Of a DNA stretch of 64,000 nt, positions 1 through 10,700 are shown piece after piece. The notes beneath the pieces were generated by a model, which was not told the origin of the DNA, did no database searches, and saw only the letters and a program-made list of their open reading frames with translations. A program made the translations under genes and the position numbers. Origin of the DNA: Hydra vulgaris (Eukaryota; Cnidaria; Hydrozoa; Anthoathecata; Hydridae). The DNA lies in the NCBI RefSeq assembly GCF_038396675.1, contig NC_088926.1, forward strand, positions 27,714,501 to 27,778,500, in the 5' to 3' direction. The first letter of the stretch is position 1. Every line of letters begins with the position of its first letter.

Positions 1-167
1 GTGATGCAAAGCATCTGTTACCTAAGATGGCACTTTTTTTTTTTTATAAAATTTTTTACACGCATCAATTAAAGACTGTTAAATAATAAAAACCAAAAAA
101 ATTAATGGGCGCTTATTTATAACCCCCAAAAGGTAGTCTCTAAAAGTCAGGTAAATTTTCCATAAAA
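1..167. repeat. Left terminal inverted repeat of the 1-3294 element
   Basis: It matches the reverse complement of 3129-3294, including the GGGCGCTTATTTATAACCCCC and GTGCCATCTTAGGTAACAG blocks and a shared A/T-run. It may continue to the left of the window. Confidence 0.9.
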
Positions 168-402
168 TTCTGAAATTGACATAATAAATAAATGCATTGA
201 ATTATATAATGTTATTTATTATGAAATATCAATTAAAAAATATCAATGCTTAAAGCCTTTTAATCCCTTTAGATAAAGAACTTTTAAATCCCAATAGATA
301 AAGTCCCCTTCCTTCTGTCCCCTCCCCTCTTTATAATACAATAATTTTTTTAATGAAAAACAAACAAAATGTTTTTAAGAAAATAAACAAAAATAATAAA
401 AT

Positions 403-3002
403 TTACAAAAAGTTAAATTTCTCAAATAATAAAATAATCTCATTGATTTCTTTTAAGTCAATACTATAAAATCTTCCACTGTTTGACTGGACTTTAAGAG
501 ATTGCACTTTGCGTAAAATATGCATTAGAGGTACCCAACAAAGATCATCTCTGCATGGCCACGTAAACTTGTTACATAAAGACTTTTTCATGAATTTCAT
601 ATTAAGATCTTGATGCTCTTCTGAAATACTAAGAATATTTCCTAAATACCATTGAGCATCGTAAACGCAGGCCACATATTCTCCTGGTGAGTAACTGGAA
701 ATTTTATTAATATAAATTCTGCAAGTAGAAAAATCCACATTAGTGCAAATAATATCAAATGAGACTCTTCTTATTTTTATTGAGGTAAGTGACATTGGGA
801 TAAAACTGTGGTGGTTTCGTGTCCCAGGTATTGTCGAACAAGAACGATATCTCTCTTCCAAATTGAAGTTTGCAGTATGTATTTCTATTGAAACTTTGTC
901 AACAAAAAAAAAAGATATTCCTTTGACGTGTTGAACACACCAGCTGTACATTTTGCTTGGTGTGTCAATAGGATCGTTTAGTGATTGTAGACTGGCTCGT
1001 GCAACTAGACGTTTCACTGTTCCACCAACACCATCACAAGGGCTTTTACCATGCGATGTTGCAAAAAAGTGCCACTCTGCAGTCATGTCAAAATCGTGTT
1101 TATGGTAGCATAAGTTGATAAGATTTTTGTAATTTTTATATTGTAATGCAGCTCCATCACTAAAATAGATAATGTGTTCAAATGTTTGTAATTGTTTAAG
1201 TTTATCAATAACATTACCGATAAAGCAATGAACAGCATCTGTTCCATGTTTCAGATGATCTGATATAACACAATAACTTTGACTATCAAGTTTTCCATCT
1301 TTTATAAAATACGCAACAAAGGGGTGCACAGTTGCTTGGCTGTTATTCCAGTGAAAACCTTGCACTGCATCCTGTATTAGAAAACTATAGTTTTCTGCAA
1401 AGTCAAGAAGAACCAAAGCTTGATTTTCTTTTAAATTAGTTTTCAAATGTTGGTAGTAGGTGGCTTGACTTTTTGATATAAAATGATGCACTCGTAAACT
1501 ATCTAACTGTTCATAAACCATTTCAATAAATTCATCTAAAGGTAGAGTTGCTGGTACTAAAGTACATTGGTAATTTGATTTTTGCCATTGATAAAAGTTA
1601 ACTTCACTAATTTCTTTTTCTGTAAACAAAGTGTCAATGTAGTCTAACAAAACCTTTTTAGCAGGACATTTATCGCAGCTATGCAGCATACAATCTCTAT
1701 TTTCAATGCTACAAACCATTAATTTTAATAAGATTTTGTAATCAGAAATTCCAGGAATTTTCTGTACAAGGAGCTTTACATTTTGATGGTACTGGCAAAC
1801 ACAAACTGCATGCAGACCAGAAGCACCACCCACAGGAATGCACCACTTGGGCCTTAGCTCACAAAATTTTGAAAATCCAACTTTAAGATAATTATATTTC
1901 TTTTTAAACTCAATATGTAGCTCTTTCATATTGACTAGTAGAAGGCGCTTTTGGATATGTTGCTTTTTACTATCTACTTTAACTGAAACAAACTCTTTTT
2001 TTCCTGGACAAACCCTTGAATATTCATCGCATTCGTAGAAATGAACAACCTCTGTAATTATATCTTCGCTTAGTTTTCTACCCGATTTTGGAGAAGGTTT
2101 TGATAGTATTCCACTTTTTTTACTTAATTTTCTGGCTTGTACTACAGATCTTTTTGAAGTAAAAAAAAACTTCTAAGTTTTCTCTATTGACCAACTGTGT
2201 GGAGTGAGTGTAAGAAGTGTGATTTTTTCAGAATTTGACAATGTTTTTTCAAATTTTGACTTAATTTGAGTCATAATATTGTCTAAATCTGTGTTTGTTT
2301 TTTTCAAACATTTTTTTGAGGGTGATTCAATTCCACAAAGTGCAGCTATTTCTAAACCTAGCACATTGGCAACAGCCATTTTGTGTATGAGCTCTTATGC
2401 TATCAATTTTACGCTTTCCATATGCAACTCTATCTTTTTTTGAAACAAGTTTTAGAGGTGAGCATCCAAAACTTGCAATACTTGAATTAAGATCTTCTTT
2501 TAATGTATGGTTGTCAACATAAATTTCTTTTTCTTGGAGTTCATTTTCTTTTGTATTATGTTTGCAATTCAGAACTTTTCTGCAACTAGTGCAAATTTTT
2601 TGACCAGGTATTAAACCAAAATCTTTGGCATATGAAAGACTGATAACTCTAAGAGAATCTAAAAAATAACGGAAATAATTATTAAATATTTTTTTTTTAT
2701 TTATTTAGTGTTATTAAGGTATTTTTATTAAATTAAGATATTAAATATTGAAACTTACTTTTCACATTTTTTGCGTGCTTGTTCAACGGATTACAACAAT
2801 ACCTGCGATGTTCATTCTCATACCTCGACAAGTAAACTTTCTCGTGATAGCTACAAATAAAATCTATGGGATTTATTTTGCTTCTCAAAGAAATAAGCTC
2901 TTGGTTTAGTTTAGACAGTTCTTGGTAGCGTTTACTTTTATTAGATAGATAGCACTGTTCATTTAATGCTTTACCAATACAGCAAGTAGAAAGCTCAGGC
3001 AT
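403..3002 (-). pseudogene. Two-exon DDE-like transposase with one stop and one frameshift
   Basis: Exon 1 runs 3002 to 2759 (donor GTAAGT) and exon 2 runs 2658 to 403 (acceptor TTTTTTAG), all on the - strand. Exon 1 and the start of exon 2 encode Cys/His clusters (CCIGK...C, CSYH, YCCNP, ICTSC), probably a zinc-binding DNA-binding region. The long 3' part is open for over 500 residues. It has an RNase H-like pattern: LLDFAENY, then YFSDGA.LQYKNYKN, then WHFFATSHGKSPCDGVGGTVKR. I infer that the Asp residues of the first two motifs and an acidic residue of the third form the active site. An in-frame TAG near 2172 and a frameshift near 2380-2400 break the upstream part, so this copy is probably inactive. 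The ATG at 1929 is internal to the conserved frame and is not the true start. The same motifs recur at 9.0-10.7 kb. Confidence 0.75.
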
Positions 3003-3128
3003 ATTACTTATTATTAATTAGTTCTAAAATACAACAATTTATTTGGTTTTATTAGTACTTTTTAGATTGACATACTAGTAATATAGAATTAAATGAAACA
3101 ATAACTAAACTTTTAAAAAGTAATAATT

Positions 3129-3294
3129 TTTTATGGAAAATTTACCTGACTTTTAGAGACTACCTTTTGGGGGTTATAAATAAGCGCCCAATATTTTTTT
3201 TGGCTTTTATTAATTAACAGTCTTTAATTGATGCGTATAAAAAATTTTATAAAAAAAAAAAGTGCCATCTTAGGTAACAGATGCTTTGCATCAC
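3129..3294. repeat. Right terminal inverted repeat of the 1-3294 element
   Basis: This is the reverse complement of 1-167. It ends in GATGCTTTGCATCAC immediately before AGATCAATTT. Confidence 0.9.
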
Positions 3295-4162
3295 AGATCA
3301 ATTTTACGAAAATCTTGATCTGACTCATTTTGGAGACCTATAACTTTTGAATGCAGCTCTTTAATCAACTGATTTTTTTAAAAATGTTTATCCACCACAT
3401 GTAGATCAGCAGGCAATTTGATTTGTATTAACTTTGTAACTAGTTTTTAAGATTAAGGTCTTTAAAATCACAAAAAAACTTATTCTTAAAACAAAAAAAT
3501 CAACTTTAGCCCGCCATTATGGAAAAAGTTAAGATGCCAGAAATAATATTTTTTTCTTTTTTCAAAGTATCCACAGCACACTTGCTATCTTATAATAATT
3601 AAAGTATAAAACTAACTTGTTCAAAAGTTATTGGCTGTACAAAATGATGAAAAAACCCTTTTTTCTTGTAGAGTGAAATTTTATGCAAAATAGCCCACTA
3701 CTTAAATAGCGTTTTCTCAAGAACCATATTAGATATTGATCTAAAATTTTCAAAAAATGCTTTTAACATATATATGTACAAAATCAAAAAATTTCAATAA
3801 AATCTGAGATGGTCCATGAGGGACCTCATTAAAATTTGCACCACTTGGCATGGAATGACCCATATATATATATTTATATTTATATTTATGTATAAAACAT
3901 ATTTATATATTAAACATATTTTGAAGAAAAAATTTTTTTTATTTTTCTGTTTCAGAAAAGATTGAGAAGTCCTGGAAATGTCCTGGAATTTTAAGTTAGC
4001 TTTTGCTGGCCACCCTGAAAATTTAAAAGTTTTTAAATCTAGTTCCATTATAATTCGAAAATGTTTTTGGTTACTTCATTGCATACAGCTTTTTTAGAAA
4101 TTAAAGAAAAAAATGATCAAATATGAAAAAAATGATTGCTGCCTAACCTAAACTGACTACAC
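3295..4162. other. AT-rich stretch without recognised gene
   Basis: About 870 bp of A/T-rich sequence with homopolymer runs and a short TATATT stretch near 3862. Conceptual reading frames are short and show no family motif. It might be intronic if upstream NSMCE1 exons lie outside the window. Confidence 0.5.
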
Positions 4163-5063
4163 AGTATGTCAAAAAAGTCTATCACCCCCTGATGGTTTTT
4201 CAATAAAAACAAATTTTTATATGCTTAAATATAGATTTTTGAACCAAATTTTTTTTTTAAATATTGAATTTATATCAAAAAACATTTTTATTACAAGAAA
4301 CTAATATTCTTATACTTAAAACAAAAATTATCCACTAAATTAGAAAAAGTGTCAGTCAAAAAAGTGTATCACCCCTTAAATAATTATTTTGCTAATATAA
4401 AGTTAATAGTCTATTTGTGCGCCTTTTGCCTTGATGACTGCAAGACGTCTTGTTGGCATTGAATTTACAAAGTTTTCAACTTTTCGAATAATTTCTCTAT
4501 CAATGCGTTGGGTAATCTTAGCTGGTCGACCTTTTCTTGGCAAATTTTTAACAGTACCTATTTTTTTATATTTTCTAATGATATTTCCTACACTATTAGG
4601 CTTAACATCGACTATTTTAGAAATAGTTGTATATCCTTTTCCACTTTCATAGTGTTCCAGGATCAGTTTTTTTACTGAATCATGAATTTCATATCTTTTC
4701 GCCATAATTTTCTTAATAAGAACCTAAAAAGAAAACAAACTTTGCTAAAAAATTAGTTAGAATAATTTCTATCAATCAAATTTGATTGTTTTTGGCTTAT
4801 TTTCTGCAATTTTACTAATTTAAACAACAGAAAAGTTAAAAAATGATTAGGGGGTGATACACTTTTTTGACTTACACTTTTTCTAATTTAGTGGATAATT
4901 TTTGTTTTAAGTATAAGAATATTAATTTCTTGTTATAAAAATGTTTTTTGATATAAATTCAATATAAAAAAAAAGAAATTGAGTTAAAAAATCTAAATTT
5001 AAGCATATAAAATTTTGTTTTTATTTAAAAATCAACAGGGGGTGATAGACTTTTTTGACATAC

Positions 5064-5064
<1 letters not shown>
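4163..5064 (-). mobile_element. Internally deleted Tc1/mariner element with IR/DR ends
   Basis: The ends are long inverted repeats (about 4163-4376 and 4848-5064) bordered by TA. Each arm holds two copies of the block GTCAAAAAAGTSTATCACCCC, one at the tip and one about 180 bp inward. This is the IR/DR layout known from some Tc1-like transposons. The interior keeps only the transposase N-terminus, so the copy is non-autonomous. Confidence 0.85.
4403..4705 (-). pseudogene. Tc1-like transposase, N-terminal HTH region only
   Basis: A 100-residue frame starts MAKRYEIHDSVKKLILEHYE and continues with a helix-turn-helix pattern (GYTTISKIVDVKPNSVGNII). It then has the basic GRP hook (NLPRKGRPAKITQR) that joins the two DNA-binding subdomains of Tc1 transposases. 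It ends just after VNSMPTRRLAV. The catalytic DDE domain is absent, consistent with an internal deletion of the element. Family membership is clear; function is lost. Confidence 0.85.
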
Positions 5065-5097
<33 letters not shown>

Positions 5098-5274
5098 TAT
5101 ACATATATATGTACACACACTCACATACACATGTTTAGTTTATGAAATGCCACTGATGATATCATACCGAAAAAATTACTTAGTCTTTATTATTAATCTA
5201 ATCTAATATTTAGAAGTTTGCTATTTTATATTTAAAAAAAAATCTATTTTGCATTTAAAAGTTACATATTTTAG

Positions 5275-5376
5275 ATTGAGACTTTAGTTTCTTCTGATAA
5301 TCGAAATATCTCTTCAATTGATATATTAAACCTTGGTGCTGAACTTGGAAATAAAATCCCAACTGCAATTGCCGAG
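5275..5376 (+). CDS. NSMCE1: NSMCE1 (NSE1) exon a: first exon found in window
   Basis: NSE1 is the RING-type subunit of the nuclear SMC5/6 complex, paired with NSE3 and NSE4, and acts in DNA repair. This exon follows TTTTAG and ends at GAG|GTAAGT, giving 34 codons in phase 0 (ISSIDILNLGAELG core). That core resembles the animal NSE1 stretch before the second winged helix (SSTNILNL). With the following five exons it gives 462 nt, or 153 residues plus stop, about the C-terminal 60% of the usual length. The N-terminal exons were not found between 1 and 5275 and probably lie upstream. Introns here are 0.16-9.8 kb and full of transposons. Splice phases agree at every junction, which supports the model. 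Confidence 0.85.
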
Positions 5377-5537
5377 GTAAGTGAGTTATATAAAAGCATT
5401 ACTAATTAAAGTTTTTTAAGGGTCAAAAGAAATAAGTTAAAATGTCTGAAAATTTGAATGTTTTTTAATGTTTTTTAGGGTATAAGCTATTTTTGAAATG
5501 TATAACTTAATACTTATATTATTGATTTTTATTATTG

Positions 5538-5618
<81 letters not shown>
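5538..5618. repeat. (TC)n(AC)n microsatellite
   Basis: About 25 bp of TC repeats are followed directly by about 56 bp of AC repeats. This lies in the intron after NSMCE1 exon a. Apparent reading frames here are dipeptide artefacts. Confidence 0.95.
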
Positions 5619-5623
<5 letters not shown>

Positions 5624-5912
5624 AAACCCATACATGTTTTGGTATTATTGATGCAGTTTGAGTGTCAAAATATTATTTGTTCATTAAAGGAAATAAATAT
5701 ATGCATTTTATACTGTTTTAAATAACAATACATTACAAGATTTCTGTTTGTTCTAGCTATATCATAGTTTCTTCAAATGATTCAATCAAATAAAAATATT
5801 TGTTTACTGTATCTAAACTTATAGTTTAAAAGATAACCAAGTGATAAAAATGATAAATATCTTCACAAAAACCTTTTGTGATTCACAATTCAAAGACAAA
5901 ATGTATTAAAGA

Positions 5913-5913
5913 G

Positions 5914-6004
<91 letters not shown>
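5913..6004. repeat. (TA)n microsatellite
   Basis: Nearly uninterrupted TA repeat of about 90 bp in the same intron. Confidence 0.95.
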
Positions 6005-6006
<2 letters not shown>

Positions 6007-6785
6007 ACGATGGAAGAGATAAATTTCGTGTTTGAAAATATCTTTTTTCAAAAAGTTTTATTTCTTTAATTATAGTTTAAACACCTTAAAATTATTGTTA
6101 AAATAAATTTTGAGTAGAAAATATTTGAACTGAGTAGATAAATTTGATGAATGTTAGCAACTGTTTGTTCTTTTTATTATTCGAAAAAGTGAGTAAAATT
6201 TGAGGGTGAGTTATTGCAATATTTTAAACAAAACATATCCATATTTTTGTTTTGAAAGAATCTTTGAGATTACATATATGTCTTGAGTAAAAAAACTTTT
6301 ACTCTTTAAAAATAATTCAAGTGTTTTTTTGTCACAAATCTGCAAAAATTACGTTGCGTCACTGAACTAAAAGCTAAAAAAGTTTAATTATCGCAATGAA
6401 ATTATGCTTTATGGCGAGGTTTTTTTAGAAATTATATATTTTAATGTAAACTTTTAATCAATACTGAAAAAATAATTGATCAAAAAGCATTGTATTAACA
6501 TATAGTTATAGTTTAAAAGCTGTTGCGTCACTGAACGCATCGACGGGATAATTAGCGTTTTATAAAATAGCGCGGTAAGGAAGTCAAAATATCATCCAAA
6601 AGTTCAGATTTCGTTGTGGGTTTTCAAATTTTTCAAATTCGAATAAATTTTTGCATTTTAGTATTGCGAAGGGCTATTAGTAAATACTAGTAATCTTTTG
6701 GATTTATGTTAACATTTTCTTATAAAGTTGAAAATTTTTAAGAAATGGAATCAAAATTAAAAGTAAAAAAAAAACGTTATGCAGA

Positions 6786-9017
6786 CACAGTGTTATAAAA
6801 TGGGTTCTAACCTTGACTTTCTGACCCGAGAAAACCCTTTTGTGGAATGATAGCCCACACTATGGGGATCACTTGGATATAAGTATTAAAATCAGATTAC
6901 AACGTCCTGGCAAGTTATTGACAGGGCCGTACCGAACGACAAAGACAGGGGGGGGGTGAAAATGAAAAAAACAAATTTTACCGACAAGATTTTTTTTTTT
7001 TTTTTTTTTTTTGGAAGCCAAATTTCAGTTTTAACCGACATAAACCATAATTTTCGAGTTTTCCGTCAAAAACCGACAGAATATAGTACAAAGTATAGGT
7101 TATTCCAATAAATATGAACTAGGGTAACAAAAAGACATATTCTGAGAGTTTATCGTGTATCTAAAATGAAAATTATGCTTTAAAATAAATATTTAGGTTC
7201 CTCATCAGCTAGAAAACTATTTCCTCCATACCCATCAATTAGTATAAAAGAACTTGTTCAAGTTCAGGCAAACACAGGGCTTTCAAACAATGGCATCAAG
7301 AGACTAGCTGCTACAATTAATCAGTCAACTTCACAACATATTGTTGAGAAAAATTATGCTGTAAAATTTGATGCAGTTAGTAAGCAGCTTTCTCACCATT
7401 TCACGAGTTCATTGATTAAAGATCATGCTGGATGTGGAAGGACTGTCATTCATTGCAAGGACTTCAAAGAGCTTAAAAATGAACTCATTTCTATGAGAAG
7501 CACATCAAACAATCATATTGTGAAAGTTGGAATTGACGGTGGGGGAGGATTCCTGAAAGTAAGCCTTGGAATTATTGAATTAAATCGTGAATTTAACACT
7601 CCCCCAGCAAAACTCAATTGCACAAACAAGTTTTTCAAGGACACTGGAGTTAAGCGGCAACTTATTATTGCTGTCTCTGAGGACCTGTAAGAAAACTACT
7701 CAAATGTGTCATAAATTTTCGAATTGATCAATATGAGAGACCAAGATTTTGTTTTGTCCTGTGACCTAAAACTGGCAAATATAATTTGTGGTCTCCAAGC
7801 ACACTCAAGTGCACACCCCTGCACCTGGTGTGAGTCAAGTGCAAAGGACCTTTTGAATCAAGGAAAATTAAGAACTTTCCAATCTCTTGATCAGAATGTC
7901 TCACTTTTCAATGCAGCAGGATCAAACATCAAAAGAGCTCGTGATTACATGAATGTTGTTCATTCTCCTGTATTTGATATTACTGGTGGCACATTAGTTT
8001 TGGACTTCATACCGCCAATGGAGTTGCATCTCCTTATTGGTGTTTTCAATCATCTCTTTGCTGCCCTACTAAAAGTTTTCCTTCGAGTAACTCTTTGGAC
8101 TGATTCACCGCACATTAAACAACAGCCTTATCATGGAGGGCATTTTGCAGGAAATGAGTGCAGGAAGCTGCTAAAAAATATTGATCTTCTTCAATCTATT
8201 GTCGAGAAACACTCATGCTATGCTGCAATACCATTAGTTGATGTATTTCGAAAATTCAATGCAGTAGTGTCTGCCTGTTTTGGATGCGTTCTTGATCCAA
8301 GTTATGTACAAAAAATTGAAGCTTTCAGAGTGGCTTATGTGGCACTTCAAAATGTTTCTGTGACACCCAAGGTTCATGCTGTATTTTTTCATGTGAAAGA
8401 TTTCATTGACAAACACGGCCAAGCTCTCGGACTTTACTCAGAATAAGCAACAGAGGCAATGCATCACAACTTTCAAGTGCATTGGCAAAGGTACAAACGA
8501 CCTAACCATCATCCTGAATACAGTTAAAAGTTGCAATGCTGCCTTGTGGACTTTAATAGTAAACATTGCTTGTGAAAAGAGCCATTTTAGAATGATTTTT
8601 TCTTGTATTAGAATATTTATTTTAAAGCATAATTTTCATTTTAGATACACGATAAACTCTCAGAATATGTCTTTTTGTTTCCCTAGTTCATATTTATTGG
8701 AATAACCTATATTTTGTACTATATTCTGTCGGTTTTTGATGGAAAACTCGAAAATTATGGTTTATGTCGGTTAAAACTGAAATTCTTAAAAAAAAAAAAA
8801 AAAAAAAATCTTGTCGGTAAAATTTGTTTTTTTCATTTTTCACCCCCCCCCCCCACGTCTTTGTCGTTCGGTACAGCCCTGTCAATGACTTGCCAGGGCG
8901 TTGTAATCTGATTTTAATACTTATATCCAAGTGATCCCCATAGTGTGGGCTATCATTCCACAAAAGGGTTTTCTCGGGTCAGAAAGTCAAGGTTAGAACC
9001 CATTTTATAACACTGTG
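6786..9017 (+). mobile_element. Chapaev-type (CMC) DNA transposon, nested
   Basis: Long inverted repeats of about 410 bp (6786-7195 and 8612-9017) start CACAGTGTTATAAAATGGG and are flanked by CAGA on both sides (6782-6785 and 9018-9021). A 4-bp target duplication with CAC-starting ends is the known signature of Chapaev transposons. Each arm contains an A/T-run and a G/C-run that differ in length between arms. The interior encodes a matching transposase. The element sits inside an older transposon. Confidence 0.85.
7198..8575 (+). pseudogene. Chapaev-like transposase with in-frame stops
   Basis: After the acceptor ATATTTAG|GTTCC one frame runs almost to 8575. It contains VGIDGGGGFLKVSLGI (a likely first catalytic Asp), the zinc-binding-like HSSAHPCTWCE, and near the end LYSE-stop-ATEAMHHNF, which resembles the conserved SEQ..E..H..F block. 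The frame is interrupted by TAA near 7688 and 7712, TAA near 8443 (at the Gln of SEQ), and TAA near 8527. All lie in the same frame, so the damage is point mutation rather than indel. The gene is therefore a recent but dead transposase. Assignment to Chapaev rests on these motifs plus the 4-bp target duplication. Confidence 0.8.
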
Positions 9018-9022
9018 CAGAA

Positions 9023-10700
9023 TACCAAGCTAATTATGTTTCTCGGGATGCTGATAAAAAGAAAGAAATGTCCAGAGTTAGATCTAAGAGATATTGAGAA
9101 AAATTGAAAGTTGATCCTAATAAAAAAGCAGCTTACTTTACTTGCTGCTAAAGCAAAATTAAGAGTTTTTAAAAGTCGCGCTTTAAAAAGAAAACTTTTA
9201 TATCAATATCAAAGACCAAGCTCATCTTTTAAAAACGTTCAACAAAGAGGAAAAGCATTGAAAAAAGTTTTAAAAGCACTACCAACTTCAAAGGAGAAAC
9301 AATCTGAAATTCTTTCTATTCTTTCAAATAGCTCTGCTTGTAAAGATAATTCGGGTCTACCTCCAGCATGTTCAAAGCTGTATGATCTTTCTTTAAGCGA
9401 TGTTTTAGCAGTTGTAAACTTTTATAATGAAGATAAAGTTTCCCAAATATCACCAAACAAAAAAGATGTCACTCGAATTCAATTATCTGACGGAAAAGCA
9501 AACAATATTCAGATACGTCATTTATATTATACGCTAAAAGAAGCTTTCGAGTTATTCAAGGAAAAGCATCTGCACATAAAAATTGGACTCAGCAAATTTT
9601 GCGACCTTCGTTCACGCAATGTAAAATCAGTTGCAAAATTTCCGCCTAATGTTTGTGTTTGTAGTTTGCATGAAAATATGCGATTTGCCTTAAATGCATT
9701 AACAAAAACAATTCAAGCGCCTTCAATCAAAGTTGGATCTGATATGATAAATAACTTTGTTTGTGAACCGTACACATACGATTGCGCCTATGACAAATGC
9801 GTTGCATGCAAAGGTATGAAACAGTTCGATAAACACTTGCAAACTGTTAATACATTTGGTTTCGAAGTATCCTGGCACGAGTGGAGAAGCCTGAAACTAA
9901 AACATATGCAAACATTGAAAAAATTTCAAAAAAGTCTACTGTAACAGAACTCATCCAACACATATCAGCGATGCGTGATAAGTTCGTTAAACACGCATTT
10001 GTAAAGAAAAACCAATTAACAATTTTTAATAAACTGAAGGAGTGTTAATTCTGAAATTGCGGTAATCCAAGTTGACTGGGCTGAAAACGCTAGGTGTTTC
10101 TATCAAAATGAGCCACAAGCGGCTCATTTTGGTCAAAATCAAGTTTCTATCATGACCCTAGCAGTCTGGAACATTGAGTTAAAAACATTTGCCATAGTTT
10201 CAGATTCAACTGATCATACTAAGTCTTCCGTTATACCGTACATTGACAAAATCCTTCACTTTATTCCTGATCAAGTCAAAGAAGTACACATGTTCAGCGA
10301 TAATGCCACTTCTCAGTTCAAAAACAAAAGAATTATGGCTGCAATGGTTGTGTTTGAAAAACGTTTTCATAAAAAATTCTTCTGGCATTTCTTTGCAACG
10401 ATGCACGGGAAAGGAGTGGTTGACGGAATAGGAGCTATTGTTAAGCGAATCGCAGCCCTGAGAGTTAAAACTAGTCAATACGAAATCAGGTCAGCAGCAG
10501 ATTTTGCGTTAGCATTACAAAATTTGCAAATATTTTTAATTCACATGTCAGAAAACGATACAAGACAACAAAAAAATGAACTTGGATTCAGTTCAATTTT
10601 AAATTATTTAAGAAAAATCAAAGGTATATCAAAATCACATTTTTTTTTTGTTCAGAATGATAATGTTGTTTCGATGCTATTTTCACCTGAGTATAATTAA
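9023..10700 (+). pseudogene. DDE-like transposase related to the 1-3294 element
   Basis: The frame restarts directly after the Chapaev insertion with a basic region (near 9050-9110, RSKRY...KLKVDP). It is shifted several times and then open over 9111-9944 and 10152-10700. Motifs parallel to the first element are IGLSKFCDLR, VCVCSLHEN, CAYDKCVACK, VDWAENA.CFYQ, MFSDNATSQFKNK and WHFFATMHGKGVVDGIGAIVKR. The segment between 9944 and 10152 is out of frame, so at least two frameshifts are present. It may be the same superfamily as the 403-3002 gene but is clearly a different, diverged family. The product was presumably a DNA-cleaving transposase; this copy is dead. Confidence 0.75.

Larger units (their letters stand above)
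1..3294 (-). mobile_element. TIR DNA transposon, unassigned DDE-type superfamily
   Basis: The left end (1-167) and right end (3129-3294) are near-perfect inverted repeats of about 166 bp. The extreme end carries a small hairpin, GATGC-AAA-GCATC. Between them, on the - strand, lies a two-exon transposase-like gene. The left boundary coincides with the window edge, so the target-site duplication cannot be read and the element could start further left. A related protein sits at 9.0-10.7 kb. The superfamily is not assigned from the visible motifs. Confidence 0.85.

Noticed and set aside
3295-5274. Search for upstream NSMCE1 exons (N-terminal winged helix)
   Set aside because: No segment with splice sites and NSE1-like residues was found. 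The exons probably lie left of the window, beyond the transposon at 1-3294.
5437-5725. Frames with Cys-Val or Thr-His repeats
   Set aside because: They are translations of the TC/AC microsatellite.
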